Assembly: GCA_046346965.1 (NCBI GenBank)
Contig: JAXMHB010000031.1
Coordinates: forward strand, 1-22,709
DNA from: JAXMHB01 sp046346965
GTDB lineage: Bacteria; Pseudomonadota; Gammaproteobacteria; Xanthomonadales; SZUA-5
Direction of reading: 5' to 3'
Length of the DNA stretch: 22,709 nucleotides
The notes beneath the pieces were generated by a model. It was not told the DNA's origin, did not search any database, and saw nothing but the letters and a program-made list of their open reading frames with translations. The position numbers and the translations under genes were made by a program. Shown piece by piece: positions 15,289 through 22,709 of this stretch; positions within the stretch are counted from its first letter, which is position 1; the number at the start of each line of letters is the position of its first letter.

Positions 15289-15318
15289 CACCAAGGCCCG
15301 CCGAAGCGGGCCTTGGTG
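15289..15318 (-). terminator. rho-independent terminator of the S8 protease gene
   Basis: CACCAAGGCCCGC and GCGGGCCTTGGTG form a perfect 13-bp stem around a four-base loop (CGAA). On the minus strand the stem is followed by TTTCTGC, and it sits 23 bases downstream of the protease stop, as expected of an intrinsic terminator. The rest of the 148-bp gap 15194-15341 holds a small inverted repeat (CTGCAT at 15267-15272, ATGCAG at 15280-15285) upstream of the gene ending at 14669. Confidence 0.85.
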
Positions 15319-15341
15319 CGTAGCGCGGGAGTCGCCTGAGC

Positions 15342-17633
15342 TTATTCGAAGCCGTTGGCAAACACCGCGTTGGAAGCGCCGCGGATCGCCACGGTCAGAC
15401 GCGCGTCCGGCGCTGCTGCGCTGGCCTCAGTGAAGCTGAGCGCGCCGAAGGCGGTGGTGGTGATGCCGGCCGGCGCAGTGATGGTCACGCTAATCGTCAC
15501 CGTCTGCGTCTCGCTGGTGTTGCCGGTGAAGCTGAAGCTGGCCGGGCTCACTTGTATCTGCGTGCCCGTCGGCGCGCCGGACACCACTGCGTTCCAGGTG
15601 GTCGGCGTGCTGCGCGTGTTGCGGAAGGTACGCGTGAAGGTGCAGCCACCGTTGCAACTGGTATGGCGCAGGCTGGGCAGATTCAGATTGCGCGGCTGAC
15701 CGCCACTGGCCGGATTGGCCGCCAGGAAGTTGGCGAAGGTCTCGTTCATTACCAGACCCGACCGCGCCGCCTTGGACAGATCGATGCGGCCGTTGCCGAT
15801 GTCATCCGGATCCCAGGGAAGGAGACCGTCGGACTTCAGACCGCTGACCTTGGTGGTCAGCTGCAGCGCCGACTTCACTTCCTGCGGCGTCCAGCTCGGA
15901 TTGACCGCCCGGATCAGCGCCGCGGCGCCGGCCGTGTGCGGGCTGGACATCGAGGTACCGCTCAAGAAGCCGAACTGGGCCACGCCGCCCGCCGGCGCGA
16001 TGTCGCCGATGGCGGCATAGATGTTGGTGCCGGGTCCCGTGATGTCGGGCTTGGTCACGTCAAAGGTGTCGTTGGGACCACGCAGGCTGCTGGCGTTCAG
16101 CACATCGGCGAAATTGGGATCGGTCAGACGCTCGGTCGGAACGTTCACCGTCATCTGCGCGCTGGGATTGGTCACCAGGAAGTCGCGCATGGCATTGCCG
16201 GACAGGTTCGAGACCATGATCGAGGGGATGGTGGTCGCGGTCAGCGCACCCATCACGATCGGCGGGCCGCCGGTGTTGTTGTAGATGATCGCGCCGGTGG
16301 CGCCGGCGGTCGTCGCGTTGGTGACCTTCTCGGCGAAGCCGCAGGTACCGCGCTGGATCAGCGCGATCTTGCCGGTCATCGAGCCGGCGGCGAAGCCCGG
16401 GTTGCAGCCCTGCTCATTGCCGAGCGCCGAGGCCACCGCGACCTGCGAGGTGACGGTAGACGGGAAGGCCGGGCCGGTGCCGGTCTGGCTGGGGACGTTC
16501 TGCGGACCGCCAGCGACGTTGATGCGATTGCCCTCGACGCGGTCATGCGTGGAGTTGGCCACCGACATCACCCACGGACCGCGATGATTCACGGCGCCCA
16601 CCGGATTGGTGATCGTCGTGCTGGTGTTGCCGGCCGAGGCGGCGACGAAGATGTCCGCGTTGACCGCATCGAGGAAGGCGCGATCGGTGTCGGTCCACGG
16701 TGCGCTGCCGCCGGAGATCGAGAAGTTGATCACGTCCACCTGATCGGTGATCGCTTGCTGGATCGCCGCCTGGATGGCGGTGCCGCTGCAGCTGTTGGTG
16801 GCGCACACCTTGTACGTGCGGATGGTGGCGCAGGGCGCCACGCCGGAGATCTGCCATTTCAGCGGCACGCCGGATACCGTCAGCGGCGGCACCAGCGTGT
16901 TGCCGCCGGCGGTCGACGCCGTATGCACGCCGTGGCCGGTGCCGGAGGGATCGGTGTCCTCGGGATTGCCGCCCACGCAGTTGGTGGCCAGGCAGTCGAG
17001 GTTGGAAGCCAGCTTCGGATTGGCCGCGCTGTGGCCGCAGCTCAAGTCGTTGGCGAAGGAGGGATGGTCGGCGTTGCTGCCGGAATCGATCACGCCGATG
17101 ACCACGCCCTGCCCGCGCGTGCCGACGCCGCCCGGCACGCTGGTGCCGTTCCAGATCGAGGGTGCGCCAATCAGCGTCGGGCCGGAGTCGGTCTGCAGCT
17201 CGAAGGTGCCGCCCGGTTCGACCGAGGTGATGCCGGGCAGTCCGCGCAGCTTCGCCGCTTCTTCGGCGGTCAGCATCAGCGCGACGCCGTGGTACATCAC
17301 GTCGTAATTGTGCAGCGGCGTGTTGCGATGGCCGAGCGCCGTGTCGATCGCCTGCAGGTAGTCGCCTAGGCGCTGCTTCAGATGCGAACGGTAGGCCAGC
17401 GCGGCCGGGCTCTGGGCGTCGAGCTTGCGCGCGCCGAGCGCGGTCGGCGCGGTGGCGCGCAGCTCGCCGGTGCCGCCGGTGTAGTACAGCAAGCCGGGTT
17501 CGGCGAATTTGACGATATAGGCTTCGGCGGTCGCTTCAGCGACTTTCGAGCTCGTATCGGCGGCGCTCGCGGTCAGCGGAACGGCGCTCGTCAGACAGGC
17601 CAGAGCCAGGGCGAGGGGTCGGATCAATTGCAT
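15342..17633 (-). CDS. secreted subtilisin-like (S8) serine protease with PA domain
   Basis: The 763-residue exported endopeptidase has a signal peptide (residues 1-25) and an I9-type propeptide (about 35-145, AYIVKFAEPG to ITSVEPGGTFEL). The S8 catalytic domain has D183 in GVIDSGSNADH, H234 in SGTGHGVHTAS, oxyanion N336 in AASAGNT and nucleophile S561 in SGTSMSSPHTAG. A PA (protease-associated) domain is inserted at about 395-500 (KIALIQRGTCGFAEKV, then GAIIYNN), the layout of cucumisin-like subtilases. A fibronectin-III-like domain (about 670-755) precedes the C-terminus NAVFANGFE. All catalytic residues are present, so it should be active, probably for protein degradation outside the cell. 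GGAG lies about 12 bases before the ATG. A strong terminator follows. Confidence 0.95.
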   Translation of the reverse strand: MQLIRPLALALACLTSAVPLTASAADTSSKVAEATAEAYIVKFAEPGLLYYTGGTGELRATAPTALGARKLDAQSPAALAYRSHLKQRLGDYLQAIDTALGHRNTPLHNYDVMYHGVALMLTAEEAAKLRGLPGITSVEPGGTFELQTDSGPTLIGAPSIWNGTSVPGGVGTRGQGVVIGVIDSGSNADHPSFANDLSCGHSAANPKLASNLDCLATNCVGGNPEDTDPSGTGHGVHTASTAGGNTLVPPLTVSGVPLKWQISGVAPCATIRTYKVCATNSCSGTAIQAAIQQAITDQVDVINFSISGGSAPWTDTDRAFLDAVNADIFVAASAGNTSTTITNPVGAVNHRGPWVMSVANSTHDRVEGNRINVAGGPQNVPSQTGTGPAFPSTVTSQVAVASALGNEQGCNPGFAAGSMTGKIALIQRGTCGFAEKVTNATTAGATGAIIYNNTGGPPIVMGALTATTIPSIMVSNLSGNAMRDFLVTNPSAQMTVNVPTERLTDPNFADVLNASSLRGPNDTFDVTKPDITGPGTNIYAAIGDIAPAGGVAQFGFLSGTSMSSPHTAGAAALIRAVNPSWTPQEVKSALQLTTKVSGLKSDGLLPWDPDDIGNGRIDLSKAARSGLVMNETFANFLAANPASGGQPRNLNLPSLRHTSCNGGCTFTRTFRNTRSTPTTWNAVVSGAPTGTQIQVSPASFSFTGNTSETQTVTISVTITAPAGITTTAFGALSFTEASAAAPDARLTVAIRGASNAVFANGFE

Positions 17634-17733
17634 GGATCAGGTACTCCGTGAACGGGCGCCGAACGTACGCAGCGCGAGGCGGCTGTATAACACGAGGCCC
17701 GAACACGCGCGCCATTCCCAGGTCTGAACCGCG
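17634..17733. promoter_or_regulatory. divergent intergenic region, protease and cytochrome
   Basis: This 100-bp gap must hold the promoters of both divergent genes. TATAAC at 17686-17691 is a fair -10 box for the cytochrome gene, and its complement reads TATACA-like for the protease direction. I see no convincing -35 hexamer for either. Confidence 0.35.
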
Positions 17734-19581
17734 ATGCGACGTCGAGCGATGGGGCTTGCTGCCCTGCTGATACTGGCTGCGAGTGCGTGGTGGTGGAGTG
17801 CACGCAGCACGCTGCAGATGGCGGTGGACGCGTCCACGGTCGCGTACACGGGTTCCGAGCGCTGCGCTGATTGCCACCAGGATCGCCACGACAGCTGGCA
17901 CCGCACCTGGCATCGCACGATGACCCAGGAAGCCAATGCGCAGAGCGTGGTCGGCCGCTTCGACGGCCAGCGCCTGCAGGCCTTCGGCGGCACGGTCGAA
18001 CCGATCCAGACCGCGGGCGGCTACGCCTTTCGCTATCTCGATCCGGCCAGCGGCGCCGAACTGACCACGCTAACGGTGGCGCGCACCGTGGGCTCGCACC
18101 GCTATCAGCAGTATCTGATGCGCGATGACAGCAGCGAGACCTACTACCGCCTGCACTATCTGTGGCACATCGAGGAGCAGCGCTGGGTGCACATGAACTC
18201 GGCCTTCCTCGGCCGCGACGATCAGCCCTTCGACGCCCAGGTGAGTAACTGGAACACCCAGTGCGTGCAATGCCACAACACCGGCGCGCAGCCACGCGTC
18301 AGCAATCTGGAGGCGGTGCGCGCGCGGGCTCGCGCCGGCGAGCGCTTCGATGTGCGCGCGGAGCTGCGCTTCGATACGCAGGTGGCGGAGCTCGGCATCA
18401 GCTGCGAGAGCTGCCACGGCCCCGGCGGTGCGCATGTGGCGCGGATGCAGCGCTGGGATCGCCGCCTGCTGGCACGCTGGATCCGCGATGTCAGCATCGT
18501 CGATCCGCAGACGCTGCCAGGACCGCGCGCCAACGATGTCTGCGGCGCCTGCCACGCCGCGCGCACGCTCAAGGACGCCAGCGCGCTCGACCACTGGATG
18601 CAGGAAGGCAGCGCCTATCGGCCGGGCGATGTGCTCAGTGATCACGTCGTCCCGCTGGCCGCCGACACGCCCTCGCCTTCCGCAGCGGCGCCGGATCTCT
18701 ACCGCAATCGCTTCTGGGCCGACGGGTCGGTGCGCCTGTCCGCCTACGAATACCAGGGTGTGCAGGCCAGCCCTTGTGCGCAGGACAGCGAGTACACCTG
18801 CATCGGCTGCCACAGCATGCACACGGGCGATCCCGCCGGCATGTTGACCGAGCGCAATCGCGGCGACGCTCCCTGTCTGCGCTGCCACACCGAATTGCGT
18901 ACCCAGGTGGCGCAGCACGCCGGCCACCCGGCCGAGTCGCCCGGCGCGCGCTGCGTCAACTGCCATATGCCGAAGGCGGTGTATGGCGTGATGACCATCC
19001 ATCGCAGCCATCAGATCAGCATCCCCAATCCGGCGCGCGACGTGGCGCTGGGCAAGCCCAATGCCTGCCTGAACTGCCACGCCGAGGAAGCTGCCGGCTG
19101 GCGCGGCGCCACGGTGGTGCGTCAGGATGGCGCCGATCCGGCGTTGGCCGATGGGCTGGCGGCGTTGATCGCCGGCGATCCGGTGCGCCAGGCGGTGGCT
19201 GCCTTCGAGCTCGGCGTGGTCGAGCACGCGCCCGGCCCGCAGGCGCTGCGCGTGCGCGTACCCTGGCTCATCGCCGCGCTGGAGGATGATCGACCGGCGA
19301 TCCGTCGCTTCGCCTGGCGTTCGCTGCGGGCGATCGATCAAGCACTGACGCTGGGACTGGCCGGCGCGCTGCAGGCTTTCGACTACACCGGCGCGCCGGC
19401 GGATCGCGCCGCCGCGCTGCAGGCGATCACGCTGGCCTACGCGAAGATCGACAAATCCGGCTGGCCGCGGCCGGCGGCGCCTACCGCGCTCGGGGCCGAT
19501 TACCAGCTCGATCCCACGGTGCTGGCGACGCTGCGCACCCTGGGCGCGCGCAGCGACAAGCAGATCGACATTGGCGAATAG
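17734..19581 (+). CDS. eight-haem c-type cytochrome with helical-repeat tail
   Basis: The 615-residue protein has an N-terminal hydrophobic segment (about 6-21, MGLAALLILAASAWWW) that could be a signal or a membrane anchor. Eight CxxCH haem-binding motifs follow: CADCH (44-48), CVQCH (177-181), CESCH (224-228), CGACH (270-274), CIGCH (356-360), CLRCH (381-385), CVNCH (407-411) and CLNCH (445-449). Spacing such as GISCESCHGPGGAH and PNACLNCH resembles cytochrome c554 and related multihaem electron carriers. Residues after about 465 have no haem motif and look like HEAT-type helical repeats (AAFELGVVEH, VPWLIAALEDDRPAIRRFA). It is probably periplasmic and works in electron transfer; a catalytic role cannot be read from the sequence. 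No cytochrome maturation or partner oxidase gene is present. It ends 3 bp from a convergent gene. Confidence 0.9.
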   Translation: MRRRAMGLAALLILAASAWWWSARSTLQMAVDASTVAYTGSERCADCHQDRHDSWHRTWHRTMTQEANAQSVVGRFDGQRLQAFGGTVEPIQTAGGYAFRYLDPASGAELTTLTVARTVGSHRYQQYLMRDDSSETYYRLHYLWHIEEQRWVHMNSAFLGRDDQPFDAQVSNWNTQCVQCHNTGAQPRVSNLEAVRARARAGERFDVRAELRFDTQVAELGISCESCHGPGGAHVARMQRWDRRLLARWIRDVSIVDPQTLPGPRANDVCGACHAARTLKDASALDHWMQEGSAYRPGDVLSDHVVPLAADTPSPSAAAPDLYRNRFWADGSVRLSAYEYQGVQASPCAQDSEYTCIGCHSMHTGDPAGMLTERNRGDAPCLRCHTELRTQVAQHAGHPAESPGARCVNCHMPKAVYGVMTIHRSHQISIPNPARDVALGKPNACLNCHAEEAAGWRGATVVRQDGADPALADGLAALIAGDPVRQAVAAFELGVVEHAPGPQALRVRVPWLIAALEDDRPAIRRFAWRSLRAIDQALTLGLAGALQAFDYTGAPADRAAALQAITLAYAKIDKSGWPRPAAPTALGADYQLDPTVLATLRTLGARSDKQIDIGE

Positions 19582-19584
19582 GCC

Positions 19585-20925
19585 TCAGGCCAGCTCGCTG
19601 CGGTACTGGATCAGCTTGTCGACCGGCTGCGAGTGCGCATGCACCTCGGCGTCTAGGCCCAGCAAAGCGTGCAGCGCCGCCCGCAGCTCGGCGAGATCGA
19701 CCGCGCCCGCGGCATGCACGTCCAGCCGCAGACTGCCATCGGCCCGTTGCAGCAGCGCGTATTGGCCCAGCGCAAACTGCTTCAGCGCGTGGGTGACATC
19801 GATGTTGTTGATCCAGCGACCGTCCGCGCAGCGAAAACGCACCGGTGCGCGACCCGCCAGATCGACGATTACCCACTCGCCAGCACGACGCGCCAGCGCA
19901 CCGTGATCGCCGGTGCGGTAGCGCAGCAGCGGCATGCAGAAATTGAAGCCGCCGCTCAGCGTGATCTCGCCGCGCTGACCTTCCGGCTGCGCTTGGTCGT
20001 CGGCATCGAGGATTTCCACTGCCAACTCGGGCTGCAGCAGCACATGCGCCTCAAGTCGGGGGTCATACACGGCGATCGGGCCGGCCTCGTTGAGCGAGTA
20101 GACGTCCAGCACCGGACAGTCAAAGCGCGTCTCCAGCTCCTTGCGCAGCCCGGCGGACAGCGCCATCGAGGTGCTCAGCAGCGCGCGCGGTCGATGCTGC
20201 AAGGGCAGCGTCAGTAACTCGGCGAAGGACAGCGGATCGCCGGTCATCAATTCGGGTCGCAGGGCGTCGATATAGGCGCCGCGGTGTGCCGGGTCGCGCC
20301 AGTCATTGGGGTGCAGATTGATCTTGGCGAGCCCGCATTCACCGCGCTGCGGCGTCACCGAGACATAGGTAAAGCACTGCTGCTGCCAGCCGATCAGCAT
20401 GACGCCCACATCGCCCGGCCCCGATTGCAGTTCGATGCCGAAACGGCGCAGCGAACGCTGGTGGAAAGCGAGATAGCGACCGGCCACGCGCGGATGCGAG
20501 GCGATCAGCAGCGGGTTGCCGGTCAGACCGGTGGTGCGGAAGTTGATCAGGCGATCGAGCGCCAGATCGTCCGGCACGAAGGCGGCGATATCGCGGGCCA
20601 GATCGGCGCGCCGCAGCGTCGGCAGATCGGCAAAGCGCGCCGGCAGACTGCCGTAGCGCCGGTAATGCGGCACCGTGCGCAGCGCGTGCTCGGCGTAGCT
20701 GCGCAACCACGGCTGGCTCCAGTCGGCGCGCGGATCGACTTCGGCCTGCGCCATCGCGTCGGCAAACGCCTGCAGCTCGACGACCTCGGCCGGCAGCAGC
20801 CGATGGCCGCTGCGATTGCGGTAAATCGGCGCACTAGGATGCTCACGCAGCATTTTCAGCATGGCGCGACCAGCGTCACTGAGCGCGGGATAGCGGCTGT
20901 CGTCGTCCGGCGTGTCCTGGTTCAT
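19585..20925 (-). CDS. PaaK/CapK-like adenylate-forming enzyme
   Basis: The 446-residue cytoplasmic protein resembles the phenylacetate-CoA ligase (PaaK)/CapK branch of the ANL superfamily, which activates a carboxylic acid as acyl-AMP. Visible motifs are the phosphate loop FRTTGLTGNP (about 129-138, a variant of TSGSTGxP), VYSLNEAGPIAVYD (core motif with the Glu, near 276-282), LLRYRTGDHG (about 334-342) and a terminal lysine in DKLIQYRSELA. These support an intact enzyme, but the substrate and the thiol acceptor are unknown. The start at 20925 is chosen because its ATGA overlaps the stop of the upstream gene by 4 bp; an ATG four codons earlier (20937) is possible. It is the last gene of the minus-strand operon, 3 bp from the cytochrome stop. 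Confidence 0.8.
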   Translation of the reverse strand: MNQDTPDDDSRYPALSDAGRAMLKMLREHPSAPIYRNRSGHRLLPAEVVELQAFADAMAQAEVDPRADWSQPWLRSYAEHALRTVPHYRRYGSLPARFADLPTLRRADLARDIAAFVPDDLALDRLINFRTTGLTGNPLLIASHPRVAGRYLAFHQRSLRRFGIELQSGPGDVGVMLIGWQQQCFTYVSVTPQRGECGLAKINLHPNDWRDPAHRGAYIDALRPELMTGDPLSFAELLTLPLQHRPRALLSTSMALSAGLRKELETRFDCPVLDVYSLNEAGPIAVYDPRLEAHVLLQPELAVEILDADDQAQPEGQRGEITLSGGFNFCMPLLRYRTGDHGALARRAGEWVIVDLAGRAPVRFRCADGRWINNIDVTHALKQFALGQYALLQRADGSLRLDVHAAGAVDLAELRAALHALLGLDAEVHAHSQPVDKLIQYRSELA

Positions 20926-21503
20926 TCGCGCGACCATTTGTCGGCTGATTCCTCCGCCGCCTTGCGCGCCAGCGCCTCGCGAATCTGCCGGGCGCGTTCC
21001 TCGGCGGCGCGACTGGCGGCGGCCAGGCGCACGCGCTCGCGGGTGCTGACACCCAGCCAGCGATCCGCCGCCACCGTCTCGCTCTCGCCGGCAGGGCGCA
21101 TGCCCGCCGTGCGCAAGGCCAGACGCGCCAGCTCCTCGCGGCGCTCGGCCTGCTCGACGAACTCGCGCGCCGGCATCTCAGCCGCCAGCGCGTTGGCCTC
21201 ATCGATGAGCAGGCCGGCGAGTTGCGCCAGCGTGTACTTGCCGCGCAATTCCTCGGCCGCCAGCAGCCAGCACAGCACCTGGGTCAGCATGCGCGGGTTG
21301 CGCTCGGTCGCCGCCTGGGTGGCGGCAAAGCGCGCCAGCACGGCGGCGTCCGCTGGCACGCCGTGGCGCCGCAGCAGATCCGCCACCAGCGCCGGCACCA
21401 CCACCTGACCCTTGTTGCCGATGCGCGGCTCGGCCAAAAAGGGCGTTGGCGTCTCCGCCAGCCGGCGAGTCAGTACCTCCAGCGGTGGGCCTTCCACGCT
21501 CAT
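20922..21503 (-). CDS. helical protein of unknown function in a radical SAM operon
   Basis: I do not recognise this 193-residue protein. It has no signal peptide or membrane segment and one cysteine (C78). It looks almost entirely helical. A middle part includes NPRMLTQVLCWLLAAEELRG (69-88). A long C-terminal helix rich in Arg, Glu and Ala (about 151-193) ends KAAEESADKWSRE. Both ends overlap its neighbours by the 4-bp sequence ATGA: the start overlaps the stop of the radical SAM gene, and the stop overlaps the start of the PaaK-like gene. The frame is open back to 21593, but ATG 21503 gives the coupled start. It could be an adaptor, a carrier-like partner or a substrate of its neighbours; nothing in the sequence decides this. 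Confidence 0.78.
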   Translation of the reverse strand: MSVEGPPLEVLTRRLAETPTPFLAEPRIGNKGQVVVPALVADLLRRHGVPADAAVLARFAATQAATERNPRMLTQVLCWLLAAEELRGKYTLAQLAGLLIDEANALAAEMPAREFVEQAERREELARLALRTAGMRPAGESETVAADRWLGVSTRERVRLAAASRAAEERARQIREALARKAAEESADKWSRE

Positions 21504-22576
21504 GCGGTCAGCGGCCTTTGGGCAGCCTGCGCTGCCGATGCGCGCAAGTCTACGTCGCAGGCGAACTTGCCGAACACCTGGGTACTCGGGCAATCGGCGC
21601 AGGCCGGCGCCCGCTGCTGCAACCGCGCCCGCTGAAACCGGGCCGGCAAGTCCTCAAGGGCCTCGATCTGAGCGAGGTCGACGCCGTACTCCGCGCCGGT
21701 GAAGGCGCACGGTGACAGGCGCGCGTACTCGTCGCAGAACACGAAGTCCTGGCCCGGCGCGCAATCCGCCACCGGCCGCGCGTAGCCCTGGGCATGATCC
21801 AGCTGACGAGCCCAGTAGCGCTCGCCGCCGAGCAGCTCCACCCCGCGTAGCGCCAGGCGCGCGCGCAGGGCCGGCAGCTCGGCGCAGAACTGCTGCAACG
21901 CGCCCGCGCTCACCCGTTCGAGCGCGTGGAACTCGGGGCGATCGCGGCCACCGAGCAGATTGCAGCTGATCTCATCGATGCCCGCCTCGGCCAGCGCCTG
22001 CGCCAGCGCGGCAAAGTTCGCGATATGCGAGCGCATCAGCACCACGTTGGCACGCAGCTTCAGGGTGCCGCTGCCGAGCTCGCGCGCGCTGCGCAGTGCC
22101 GTGATCGCCTCCAGGATGCGTCGGTAACCGCCGCGCCAGCCGCGCAGGGCATCGTGTGCCGCCCCGACCGCATCGACGCTGAGCGTCAACTCGTCGAGGC
22201 TGGCGAGCACCGCCGCACGTTCGGCCGGGCGCCACAGCGTGCTGCCATTGCTGGTCGCGCTGACGCGCAGTCCGCTGGCACGCGCCAGTGCGCTGTAGTG
22301 ACGCCAGCGCGGCCAGCGCAAGGGCTCGCCACCGAGCCAACTCAGCATCGCCGCCGGCTGGGGGCGACGACGCTGCTGCCAGTCCCGCAGCAGCGCGATC
22401 AACCGCTCGATCTGCGCATCGCCGAGCGTGGTGCGCGGCATCGGCAGCCGCCGGTCGTAGGCGCAGAAGCCGCAAGCCAGATTGCAGCGGGTGGTGACGC
22501 GGACCAGAAGCAACATGGACAGGATCAGCCGGCGGCAGGTGCGGACAGCATCGCGCGCCCGCTCCGGCCTTTCCAT
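21500..22576 (-). CDS. radical SAM protein with SPASM-like cysteine-rich tail
   Basis: Radical SAM enzymes cleave S-adenosylmethionine with a [4Fe-4S] cluster to start radical chemistry. In this 358-residue frame the cluster motif is CNLACGFC (C31, C35, C38), directly after a typical first strand (LLLVRVTTR), and the GGE motif is WLGGEPLRW (82-84). The C-terminal part holds six cysteines (about 272, 281, 290, 326, 329 and 340; APACADCPSTQVFGKFACD), the pattern of a SPASM or twitch domain with auxiliary Fe-S clusters, common in enzymes that modify peptides and proteins. The start is uncertain: 22576 leaves 13 bp after the upstream gene, 22516 (MLLLVRV) is also plausible, and 22639 would overlap it. 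None has a good ribosome site. The 3' end overlaps the next gene by 4 bp. Confidence 0.85.
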   Translation of the reverse strand: MERPERARDAVRTCRRLILSMLLLVRVTTRCNLACGFCAYDRRLPMPRTTLGDAQIERLIALLRDWQQRRRPQPAAMLSWLGGEPLRWPRWRHYSALARASGLRVSATSNGSTLWRPAERAAVLASLDELTLSVDAVGAAHDALRGWRGGYRRILEAITALRSARELGSGTLKLRANVVLMRSHIANFAALAQALAEAGIDEISCNLLGGRDRPEFHALERVSAGALQQFCAELPALRARLALRGVELLGGERYWARQLDHAQGYARPVADCAPGQDFVFCDEYARLSPCAFTGAEYGVDLAQIEALEDLPARFQRARLQQRAPACADCPSTQVFGKFACDVDLRASAAQAAQRPLTA

Positions 22577-22589
22577 CGCCGGCGCGCGC

Positions 22590-22709
22590 TCAGCGCTCCT
22601 TGGTCCAGCGCAGCTCTGCCACGCCGGGCGGCGCCGCAAAGCTGTCGGCGCGCGCCTGCGCCCAGAAGCGCTGGAACACGGCGTGACTCGGCGTACCGGT
22701 CAGCAACTC
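22590..22709 (-). CDS. 3' end of an unidentified gene (partial)
   Basis: The last 39 codons of a minus-strand gene are visible, running off the right edge. The residues include GTPSHAVFQRFWAQARADSF and end in ELRWTKER. The codons fit the local G/C-rich third-position bias, and the stop lies 13 bp before the most likely start of the radical SAM gene, so it is probably the preceding gene of the same operon. The fragment is too short to name. Confidence 0.55.
   Translation of the reverse strand, partial: ELLTGTPSHAVFQRFWAQARADSFAAPPGVAELRWTKER

Noticed and set aside
15552..17369. 605-residue plus-strand frame
   Set aside because: It is antisense to the S8 protease, whose catalytic residues and domains are unambiguous.

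Overview
This window is high-GC bacterial chromosome, most likely from a gammaproteobacterium of the Lysobacterales/Xanthomonadales (Rhodanobacteraceae-like environmental lineage). Three things suggest this: the glnA-ntrB-ntrC order behind a sigma-54 promoter, the general codon bias, and two exported proteins that end in a '...NGFE' C-terminus. I associate that ending, from memory, with secreted proteins of this group. The taxonomic call is an inference. I found no rRNA, tRNA, CRISPR array, transposase, integrase or phage gene.

Layout. (1) 1-4122: nitrogen regulation operon glnA-ntrB-ntrC with a near-perfect -24/-12 promoter at 52-67. (2) 4201-4539: a small ArsR-family regulator with the cysteine spacing of the BigR/SqrR persulfide sensors. 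Its 3' end overlaps a convergent gene for a secreted HExxH protein (4528-5742). (3) 5743-7929: a repeat-rich region around a lone periplasmic binding protein gene (6337-7134). Upstream of it lies a GC-rich element with inverted ends and two ~160-bp internal copies. Downstream lies an unusual composite: an inverted heptamer array, then fifteen 21-bp modules of two types, then a 36-unit heptamer array. (4) 7930-10948, minus strand: a secreted protein ending in NGFE and a PanE-family ketopantoate reductase. (5) 11228-14614: a plus-strand cluster of an orphan ParA ATPase, a PspA/IM30 protein and a membrane-anchored substrate-binding/OmpA fusion, closed by a strong hairpin. (6) 14669-17633, minus strand: a small secreted protein with the GFE motif near its mature N-terminus, and a subtilisin-like protease with a PA domain and the NGFE tail. 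(7) 17734-19581: an eight-haem c-type cytochrome, divergent from the protease. (8) 19585-22709, minus strand: a tightly coupled operon (partial unknown gene, radical SAM protein with SPASM-like tail, unknown 193-residue protein, PaaK-like adenylate-forming enzyme). Two of its junctions are 4-bp ATGA overlaps.

How the genes work together. glnA-ntrBC is a self-contained ammonia assimilation and sensing unit. The ParA-PspA-SBP/OmpA trio spans cytoplasm, inner membrane and peptidoglycan and looks like an envelope maintenance or stress module. The radical SAM operon looks like a peptide, protein or small-molecule modification pathway whose upstream part lies outside the window. These two clusters, and the nested repeat composite at 7144-7884, are the best candidates for undescribed biology.
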